Source of the DNA: Smittia aterrima
Taxonomy: Eukaryota > Arthropoda > Insecta > Diptera > Chironomidae
Assembly (NCBI GenBank): GCA_033063855.1
Contig: CP093830.1
Coordinates: forward strand, 18,042,854-18,106,853
Reading direction: 5' to 3'
Length of the DNA: 64,000 nucleotides
The number at the start of each line of letters is the position of its first letter. Positions within the stretch are counted from its first letter, which is position 1. The position numbers and the translations under genes were made by a program. Positions 54,964-64,000 of this stretch are shown piece after piece. A model generated the notes under the pieces. That model saw nothing but the letters and a program-made list of their open reading frames with translations, was not told the origin of the DNA and made no database searches.

Positions 54964-57243
54964 ACCTGAGATCACAATAATTCGAGAAAATATCTCTTCA
55001 GGTTACTTTTGTGTGTAAATTTTCATAAATGTGTTGCGAGTGAAAGATTAAAGAAACAATTCATGGCCAACATGGAAAAGTTTTATTATTTTTTTCTAAA
55101 TAACTAACGACTTGTATTAAAGTTCATCATCGCGTCGTCATCGCCATCGGTTTCATTTATTTTTCAGACTTTGCTCATGACTTGGTTCAGCTGGTTTTCG
55201 TTGAATGTTTTTTTTTTTCGTTGAATTTGCTCAGAAACTTCGAGATGTTCAATGTTGATGAACTGGATTGCTTTCACTTAACGATGTCTCGTAGGGATTT
55301 GCTCTTGAAACTTCTACGCGAGTTTGGAAGAGCACAAATTACACAATTTCATGTGAATAGCCTTAAGCCTCGTTTGAGATGGCGAAGAGTTCAGAAAGGG
55401 TCAAATTTGTTGATTTTCTTTTATGAAGATGCTGCAACTACAAATGCCGCTAGTTCACGATCAGCTTTATGTGAACTCAATTAATCAGCTCAAACAATTG
55501 CGATTCGGTTACATTGAAATGAAGAAAACTTTTTTTTTAAATATTTTTGAATTTCAAATTTAAACTAACGACGATCTGATTTGTTTACGAAACGAATCTC
55601 AATTGCCCTTCACCTGACTGCCTCCTTAAGTAGTGGAAAATTAACTGAACTTTTTAAATACGAAAGCTGCAATTAGTTTCGCTGAAGTTTCTTCATATTT
55701 TCCGACGTGCGTAAGCAGACACTTTTGTTAGAAAACAATTTTCTCCGTCAATGAAAACCTTTGGATAAGTTTGTAGAAAAATTATTCAAAAAAAGCTGCA
55801 AAATCTCACATTGAAGAAGAAAACATTTGAAAGCGATTGCGGCTTTCAAGGTGGCACTTGCTGTGGAATTGAATGAGCTTGAAATTCCCAATTGTTGGAA
55901 GAAAAAAAACTTCGAAAAAGTGACGCAACACAAAATTAAACTGTTTCTCGATTACTCCAAATTTTTCTGATTTATTTCGACGAAGTAAGTCGCGAGAGCT
56001 TTGATCGAGTCAATGTAGCGAAAATGGAAATTTCGCAAACAATATCAATACGACTTCTCATTGCTTACGCGAGAGACACGTAATCCTCTTCAAAGGTGTT
56101 TGCTGATAGTCAACCTTGAAATCGCAGATTTTTCTCGAGTACTGAACATTAACTCTCTTCAATTGCTTATTTGGATTTCTTCTCGCGGCTCATAAAATTT
56201 AAACTTTTCACGTTGTAAACGTTTCTTCATCAAACTGAAATTGAAAAATTGTCAGTTTTGGTTTCGGGTTAAGGTTGTCGATGCTCATGAGATGCAAACA
56301 CTTTCCTCGGCCTGTTGCGGCTATTGACGAAGTCGTTAATGAGTTTGAAGTAACTTCACTTACTTGTTGGTGAATTTTCTGCAGATCATCGTTAAGGTTT
56401 TATTATAAAACTCATTCACGGCTTGTGGTGGGGACATGAGGAAGTTACGTGACGTTATTTAGTTTCAAGGTAAACTTGTAGTTGAGATTATTTTTTTGTT
56501 TTATTATAAAAATATTTGGGAAGCAGGAATTAATTAATTTAATTGGATCAGAGTTAGCCAGAGGGTGCTGATGCCTCGCTCCTACGTCATAATGAGCTGA
56601 AAACAAATTAATTGACGTAGTTAATAAATAAATCCCAAAACTTTGTAAAAACTCAATCGCTCAGCGAGTCATAAAGTTTATAATTATTGAGCTGCGAATT
56701 CATACTCTGAACTATTTTTTTCACTGACCATAAATGAATCATTGCAAATCATTAATTTAGTTCATTGATCTTCTAATTGATTATTTGGACTTTCCAGTGA
56801 ACAAATTGAGCTCAAGCAGAAAATTTCATTGTCATTTGCCCTTTACGCGATCGTTCATTAAACTTGCGAGACGATTACTTACCTAGACTTTACGTGCTCT
56901 GAGTACCAAACCAACACACATCGTCACATCGCGATCTTCTTCTTTTTCGGGGAATCTTTTCTTTCAGCAGCTCCATGCGCATAATTTGAGATTCGTCTTT
57001 GTAAGTGAAGAAAAATTACTCAACTCATAGACTCAGATACGACGGAGACGCGAAGAGAGAGAAACCGAATTGCAGAAAAAGTATTTACCTAAAAATTTGT
57101 ATGTCAGTTGAATCGAGGAGCTTTATGGAGGTTTTATTCGGAGTTGTGCCGTGGACCATTGCGGACGTTTGAAAAAAATATTACAAGACAAAGTGTAGTT
57201 CAAGTTACTTTTTTTTTCTAAAATTATTCCTGAAATAAATGAA
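54964..57243. other. Intergenic region between D4 and D5
   Basis: About 2.3 kb. ORFs (for example 55182-55484) have no signal peptide, domain or splice support. The right end must hold the D5 promoter. I see no RNA gene or mobile element. Confidence 0.5.
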
Positions 57244-59982
57244 ATGGCTCCGAATTCATTAAGTGTAGCGGGTCCGAGTGGTTGTGTAGTCAAAACAAAG
57301 AAAAGCGAAGGTAAAGGATTCACTTTAGCCATTAAAGTTAAAGAACTGTTGAGTAATTCAAAAGTGAGAATGTGAAGAAAAAAAATATGTCATTGAAGTT
57401 GAAAGTGAATCGAAAGCTTAACGAAGCGCAACGAACAAAAGACTTCAATTCCCAATAAAGCGAGCAAACAGATTTTGACACACTCAGTGATGATAATAAT
57501 GATCAAACAGAATCCTTGACACGGTTGGCGAATTCTATGGAAAAAATTGCTGTAAAGTTTGCTCAAATTAAACAGAAACAAGAACAAACAAGAAGAAGTT
57601 TATTTAAACATACGTCGTCAACTTGACAAGTTTACTTCAAAAAAACTAAAGATTTGTGCACACGAGACCACCAGACAAGTTATGTCATTCGACGGAAGCT
57701 TCTTAGCACAGCAAAATCATGAACAATTACAAGCAATTACGAGAGCAAAACTAATCAGTGCCCATGAGAAATTTGAAATGAAAGTTTTACTTTTAGTTTT
57801 TTTTTAAAATTACTGTTTTCGACTAAATAGGGCAAAGAGTGAATTTGTGATAAATCAGTGAAGTGAACCAATTCATAAAGAAACTTACTTTATAGAAAAC
57901 AGTGATCACTTACATAAAATCTTCATCTCATTTGTTAGAAATAAAATTGTAGAAACATCAAGCGCCAAATTTTCAAGGAAATATAATTGAAGATGATCTT
58001 CGGTTGCGTAAATTTGTTCAAATAATTTGCTACCGACTCAGACAAACATTTGTCAGATCGCAATTACCTCGCGAATATTACATTTTCACTTAAATCAACA
58101 TCTTCTTTGAAGCGAGTTTGGAGTTTAGACTCTGAATAGTTCTCTCGATTGAAGTTCTCGCTTGATTCGTAATCAATCGGAAATAATTTCAAACGTAATT
58201 GCTTTGGAAATATTTCAACGACGCGCATACCTTGGCTTCAAAATCAAAACAATTACAATTATGATTTTTCGTCTTAATGTGAGCACAAAGTCATTACCGC
58301 AACAATGTTGCTTGAAATGATGAAACCTATGAATCAAAAGTGAAAGGATTATTGCAATTTCAAAGTCGATGAAGAATAAATAAACGAAAATAATCTTTAC
58401 CTTTTGACACTGAACGTGATTTTACGAATATTTGTTTGATCGACCGTGTCTAAAAATCGCTTAAGATCTTGAGTAAAAAAAAAGCGTTAATACGGATTGC
58501 GCTAACCGCGTAATTTGTGTGAAGCACATATGAAGGAGGAAAAAATAGATTTTACAAAATCTCATTTTCTGTCTCTTTAGCAGCAGGTGCGGTTGAGAGG
58601 CCGAGCGAAGGTCACGAGGAGCCTCGACTTTGGGGATTCAGAGACATCAAATGGAGAAACACAATTGTACTGATTTGGCTCCACATCGCGACGATCTACA
58701 GTTTCTTTGATCTGCCACGATTTGGACTCACTTACTTCCTTCAGTTTATGATTCTGCTTGGAGCAGCTTTTGGTGTCACAGCAGGATCGCACAGATACTT
58801 CACACATCGCTCATATCGAGCGAATAATAAACTTAAATACTTTTTAATCTTCTTACAAACGCTATCAGCACAAGAAGATATTATCAAATGGGTTCGTGAT
58901 CATCGAGTTCATCACAAGTTCGTTCATCTCAAGTTTTTCAAATCATCCGAAGCTAATCAAAACAATTTTCAGATTTACCGACACAAATGCTGATCCACAC
59001 AACTCGAAAAGGGGATTTTTCTTCTCCCACATGGGATGGTTACTCATTAAAAAACATCCGGACGTGAAGAAGTTCGGAGCAAAAGTCGACATGAGTGATT
59101 TGGAGAACGATAAAGCTTTGCTCTTCCACAGAGAGTAAGAACTATTATTTTCCCATTTGCTTTTATTAAACAACAATTTTGCAGCATCTACATGGCGTCT
59201 TCAATCTTTATTGCCTTCATCGCACCAATCGTAGGCTCTCACTACCTTTGGGGCGAAGATTTGGTCGCCTCTATGAACTTCAATATCGCACGCTACGTGC
59301 TTGGTCTTCACGTGAACTGGAGCATCAACTCAGTCGCTCACATTTGGGGAATGAGACCATACGACAAGTAAATGAAACTTAAGAAAAAGTTCTCGTGAAT
59401 GTTAGTGACTAAACTAGTTTTTCTCCTCTTCTAGAAACAATTCTTCGACTGATAGCTACTTGTTCGGGTTCTTAGCCTTCGGCGAAGGTTGGCATAACTT
59501 CCACCATGCTTTCCCGTAAGTTCATTCAATGAACTCGTTTTTATTCACACATTGACGTTTGGCATTGACTCAATAATTGTTTCTTTCTTCTGCCTTGCAG
59601 ATGGGACTACAAAACTGGAGAGTACGACAATTACTGGTTTAACTTCTCTTGTATTTTTATCGATCTCTTCGCGTGGCTTGGTAACTTGATCATGAAGTAG
59701 ATAAAGAAGTTTATATCATACTTTATTTCTTCCTTAGGATGGGCAACTGATTTGAAGACAACAACTGACGACATGATTAGAAAACGTGTTATCCGCACAG
59801 GAGACATGACACATCCTTACGCTCTTCTAGCACCAAGACAAGATGCCTTCGTAGCTCAAAATAATAACAATAACAACGAAGGAGAAGAGAAACGTGATCT
59901 TGATCATTTCTGGGGATGGGACGATCCTGATATGATAGAAGAAGACAAGGCCGTTATGGTTCTACATCGAAAATTCGAGTAA
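57244..59982 (+). CDS. Acyl-CoA desaturase D5
   Basis: Exons 57244-57310, 58581-58917, 58973-59134, 59185-59367, 59435-59515, 59601-59680 and 59738-59982 give 384 residues. Motifs are HRYFTH, DHRVHHK, NSVAH and GEGWHNFHH, all intact. The intron near the third box lies in the Pro codon as in D2. An asparagine run (QNNNNNN) precedes the tail HFWGWDDPDM, where the usual GDKEM has changed to DDPDM. Exon 1 (MAPNSLSVAGPSGCVV) was found by phase and donor fit across a 1,270-bp intron and is the least certain part. It is convergent with eIF2B-alpha, 145 bp away. Confidence 0.9.
57440..57830 (+). other. Coding-like remnant inside D5 intron 1
   Basis: A 57-codon open stretch (about 57462-57626) reads as a helical, acidic then basic protein piece (NDQTESLTRLANSMEKIAV, FAQIKQKQEQTRRSLFKH) and ends at TGA. 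Further open pieces follow in other frames (for example HETTRQVMSFDGSFLAQQNH). No start, signal or family is recognised. It could be the remains of an inserted gene or element. Confidence 0.25.
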
Positions 59983-60127
59983 CTTTAGATAGTTAAATCA
60001 TAAATCAAGTCTGGTTGTTGGGCTTTTTATTCTTTGAATTTTTGCTCAAAGTTTTTAATTTAATTTTTCTCATATAAACTTTGCTTTGATTAAAAACAAT
60101 TCACAGAAAATGAAGACTTTTCGTGTT

Positions 60128-61277
60128 TTAATATAATTTGATGAGCTCGTCGCTGACGGCTGATGGTGTGAGAATTCCGAGGTCAGTGAAAATAAGTGTT
60201 ATGTTGAGTGGTGGCGTGTAGTCGACGAGAGGATGTGTTTTCTCAAAGTCTTCACGTTGTTCACTGTTTTTCGGATATTTGTAGCTGTTTGGTAGATCAC
60301 GTTGATTGAGAGGATAGAGTCGAGAGAACTTGAAGCTTTCTGTGAGGACGTAGAATGGTTTCTTCATTTCCTTAGCACAGAGAGCCATTGTGTATGTTCC
60401 AATTCGATTAATGATTCCTCCAGATTCCATTACACCTTCAGCACCAACCAACACAAAGTCAATTGTCTCCATGATGTAACCGATCGAAGCATCGAGAATC
60501 AGCGTACATTCAATGTTTACACTCTTGAGCTCCTTGATCATAAGTTCGCCCTCGTTGTCAATCGAACTCATCGTAACGAAGACATGAAAGTGTTTATTTT
60601 GCTTTGCGGCCAGTCTGAGAGTTTCTAAGATTACTCGAGATCGCGAGTGCGTCAAAATTCGCTGAAGGAAGATGATCATTAATAAAAAAGTTTTAGTTGT
60701 GCGAAGGGAAACTTACACATCCGTCAGTAATGAAAGGCATCGCGTGTTTGGCAATGACAAGTCGACTCTCTTCAAGCTTACGTAAGAAGATCTGTCCACG
60801 GTTAAGCATAATCGACTTGACTTCATCCATAGTTTTGTCCTCAAGCTTTGGTGATGCCAAAGTAATGAAACAAATAAAGAGTTCGCTTGCAGAGTTGATT
60901 GAGGTGATCGGTTTTCCACTGTTCTTCAAAGCAGTCACAGCTGATTTGATGGTATTAACAAGTTCTTGAATTGTTGTAACTAAAAAGAAAATAAAGATTT
61001 ACTGGATGTTGTTTTGTGTTTGTTTGATTATCACGAAGAAGTTTAGACTCGTCTTTTAAAATATAACAAGAGTAGCTAATCAATCCTCATCATCTCTCAT
61101 TTACAGCATCGTGATAAACAAGCAAAGTCTTATGAAAATATCTTCAATGTGGCGAAACTTACAATTTGTCTTCTCCAACACTGTCAATAAGGTTTTGATC
61201 GCTGCGATGCCATGAGACATGTTCTTGTCATCATCGACAATCTTAAGAAAGTATTTTTCAATTGCTAGACTGTCCAT
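60128..61277 (-). CDS. eIF2Balpha: Translation initiation factor eIF2B subunit alpha
   Basis: Three minus-strand exons, 61277-61163, 60979-60717 and 60661-60128, give 303 residues, matching the roughly 305 of animal eIF2B-alpha. The N-terminal helical part starts MDSLAIEKYFLKIVDDDKN. The C-terminal Rossmann-like part has ILTHSRSRVILETLRLAA, ECTLILDASIGYIMETIDFVLVGAEGVMESGGIINRIGTYTMALCAK, KPFYVLTESFKFSRLYPL, and LIFTDLGILTPSAVSDELIKLY at the end. In the eIF2B decamer, an alpha dimer bridges the two halves and senses phosphorylated eIF2. That makes this gene part of the general stress response in the cytosol. It is complete and well conserved. Confidence 0.95.
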
Positions 61278-64000
61278 TTCTTTGAATTTCCTTCAAATTA
61301 AGTTTTCTGTTTACTTTTTCGGAAGCGTAAAAAATTAGTTTCATTGAAAACGTCTGAGTCAGGGAGTGAAACTAAAAATAAAAAAGAAAAAATTCCCGAC
61401 GAATTAAAACTAAAATAAAAATAAATTTCAGTGGTTTACGAGGACAATTTCCTTGAAAATTTCTTTAAAAAAGGTAATTAAGGTTGTGAAGAACATCTTT
61501 GTGTTGAAGGTTGAGTGACTTTTCTTGTTGAGACTGTGAAAGTTGAGATTTTAAATTTTGTTCGCCATTTTTCGTTTGCCAGAGGCGTAGACAAATTCAA
61601 TTCCCTTAGGGCGCGAATGACTTTCAAGTTTGAAAACTTAAATTCTAACATTTCCTATCATTTCAGTGACAACAAGTCTGAAGGTCTTCGTCGCAAGCCA
61701 AGAAATTCATTGAGCAAAAGTGTCGGAAAGCTCCCAAGAAATCGGCTGAAAGTCGACTTGTGCAATAAACAAAAACAGAATTTTCTACGCTGCGAGTTTC
61801 CACATGTGATCGTGAGTATTGTTTACTTGTTTGGCATTAACTGAGATATGTCGAGTGCACGTTTTTTTGGCTGACCTTTATCAGAGGAGAATTCTATGTC
61901 TCGTATACAAAATCAGTCAGCGATTCAATCACATGCCAACAACGTGATCTGATAAGAAAGATGATTCTTCCGAGAAAGAAATTTTCCGTAGATATCAAGA
62001 GAGAGAATTTCAAAGTCAGTTAAAGAGTTTATTGAGCTTCGCGGAAAATGCGGAAAAGTAGTTTCCTTTGTAGCGTTGTCGTTGATCCCACCATCTGCTT
62101 GCTCATTTCCCTCGGCTCTCGCTGACTTTGTTGTCGTTGTGCGAAAGACGATACCCGTGTCGAAAGACGATGGTTTTTGGGCCCTGTCGAGATATCGCTT
62201 CGTCTGGAATCAAATTCACATGCTGCTCTCATATTACAACGCACCATGAATGCCAAAGAGAGAACCATAAAGTTTCACATCGCCGCATTTTTTCATTCAT
62301 TATCATTCCTTGCTTTTGCTGCTCCACGTTCCTTTGCACTGCTTCATCAGACCATTCTTGTGATATGAAAGTCTACACACGAGAAGGAGAAGAGCAACAA
62401 TGTTTGATTATGTAGAGAGATGGGTCTGGCAGGATTTTTTTTAAAGAAAACCTAAACTAGCGACGAGCTCGACGTTGATAAACTTTAAATGAAGCGTAGC
62501 CTTTGTTTCTCAATCAGACTTAGACTTCTAATTTAAAATTAATTCACTCACGGTTGCTACGAACTTACCAGTTCATTAACATTTTCCATAATTTACTCAT
62601 GGAGCGTTCGTTCGTTTGTGCACAGGCTTTGAACATGAAGCAGCGACACGACGAAGAGAAGAAAATATAAATAAATGAAACAAGGTCGCTGGCCTTCAAT
62701 TGGGAAGAACAACAATGAAAAACAATAATAAGAACCGTCTGTATATGCTTTTCATCTGACGGTTTCCTCTTCTTACCGCAATCGAAGCTCCTCTCTCGCA
62801 TGTGTTCTAAAAGCAAACAAAACGATTTTCCTCGCCGCGCGCGAATTTTCCGCGGTTGAACTCGACGCATTTTCGAATCTTCCGTCAGCGGAGCGTTTCT
62901 CGGGTTCATTATTTGCTCCAGTTTTCTTCTTTTCGAATGTGATGTCGTTTTGAGCGAGAAAGTAAAGTCATCACTTGTATGCGCTGCAGTTCACGATAAT
63001 TTCTTATCGTTCTCTTTTCAAAAATATTTTCGACATGCGATCAGACGGTGATCGCAAATTATCTCCAAAGCCAAAAACGAATTTCGTGCAAATGCGTATC
63101 CGAGAAATCCTTGGAATCGTCAAATGAAAACATCAATCTCACATTGTTCAGCTGCGCCACAAAGACTTTGATTTTTTTTTGCGTCGCAAACTCACGAAAG
63201 GAGATTTTCAATTAAACGGATTTAATTTCTGAACCGAGACTTCGTTCTTTTAATTACCAAATTCGAATTGAGAAAAAGGTTTAAAACATTTTCATCAGTC
63301 AACGCCTTCATTCGTTTGCTCGTGTCGAAGCTTATTCGCTCACAAGCTCACTGTGACTTCCCGTTAGAATGAAAGTTTTTGTGTCTGTCCTTTATGGCAG
63401 CCACAACGTGACAGGGCAAAGGTCGATTGTGATTAGATATGTAATGAACGTGTAGATTGAAAATACAAATTATCATGCTTTGTGCTTCCAATCGTTCTCT
63501 TTCTCTTTACATTTCAAGGTAATTCCGCTTCCTCATCAATAGAATAAGACGATGGTGTTCGTTAAAAGAACTTTGTGTTGAGCACAATCTTTCACTTCAT
63601 ACAGAACGATAGCCTCGTACGATTCTCCTTTCCAAATAAACTCCAACTGCTGCTCACCATTTTGCTAGCAATGATTATTAAGTTTGTGTTTCGACATTCG
63701 CGCGTTCGCTTAAATTATGTATTGTAATGACTTATTGCTACAATGTTGCCAATGTATTTCAATGCCTTGAAGATTCTTTTTTTTTGCCTTCTCTCCTTTA
63801 GTGGAGTTTCGTTTTGAGGGCTTGTGCGCGAGCGAGTTCGCAGGTAATAATTGAAATTTATTCCGTTTGGAATTCCAATTTTCAAGATAATAAAGAACTT
63901 TATATCACTGACAGAAAGATCAGCTTTTCTAATGAACTCCGGCGACATTCGGTCGTCGTTAGGTTATCGTGATATCAATCATGAGGGGCGGTGAAGCTAA
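61278..64000. other. Right-hand region without recognisable genes
   Basis: 2.7 kb. ORFs of 60-114 codons on both strands (for example 61515-61844, 62128-62415, 62565-62909) lack domains, signal peptides and matched splice sites. The left end must include the eIF2B-alpha promoter. From about 62400 the text becomes richer in CGA/TCG words and CT tracts, as in the FER 5' region, and may be the 5' flank or a long intron of a gene outside the window. Confidence 0.45.

Noticed and set aside
60302..60628. 108-codon plus-strand ORF opposite eIF2B-alpha
   Set aside because: Antisense shadow of a well-conserved coding exon.
62128..62909. ORFs of 63-114 codons on both strands near the right end
   Set aside because: Three mutually overlapping frames without any domain or conserved motif; treated as chance.
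1..64000. CRISPR arrays, rRNA, bacterial operons, intact transposons
   Set aside because: No regular direct repeats with spacers, no rRNA-like text, no transposase or reverse transcriptase motif, and genes are plainly eukaryotic with introns.

Overview
The window looks like nuclear DNA of a dipteran insect. Non-biting midges or their relatives are my best guess, which is inference from style and not a database match. It is AT-rich and densely packed, with introns mostly of 50-80 bp, GT-AG splice sites and insect-type TATA plus TCAGT initiators. It carries insect-typical genes: Fps85D-type FER kinase, SLC17 transporter, trypsin-like pseudoprotease and acyl-CoA desaturase arrays. I rebuilt multi-exon genes by hand from splice sites and reading phase. 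Every exon chain reported as one complete CDS closes in frame.

Left part (1-10.1 kb): the edge of a minus-strand membrane or secreted protein gene, a complete xylulose kinase gene, two tandem F-box genes and a TOG-domain (TOGARAM/crescerin-like) gene. A decayed copy of the TOG gene's 5' end lies upstream of the F-box pair, so the F-box/TOG unit was duplicated and partly lost.

Middle (10-27 kb): a 14-kb FER gene (F-BAR, long linker, SH2, tyrosine kinase). A second first exon for a short SH2-kinase isoform lies inside it. An SLC17 transporter is nested on the opposite strand in one intron and diverges from that alternative start. A serine protease homologue that has lost its catalytic His and Ser follows.

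Right part (28-60 kb): five intact acyl-CoA desaturase genes (D1-D5) and one pseudogene. Two lineage-specific secreted families have expanded among them. Between D1 and its pseudogene copy sit LRR plus coiled-coil genes (L1-L5), built like mosquito LRIM/APL1 immune proteins. All five have a start codon split AT|G by the first intron, and they share GATA-rich upstream modules. Inside a 7.1-kb intron of D4, on the opposite strand, sit three small secreted-protein genes (N1-N3) and two decayed copies, sharing a TATA-initiator promoter. That D4 intron follows an 11-nt microexon. The window closes with eIF2B-alpha on the minus strand and 2.7 kb with no recognisable gene.

The most unusual material is the split-start-codon LRR family, the N family nested in the desaturase intron, and the microexon explained by comparing intron positions among the five desaturases.
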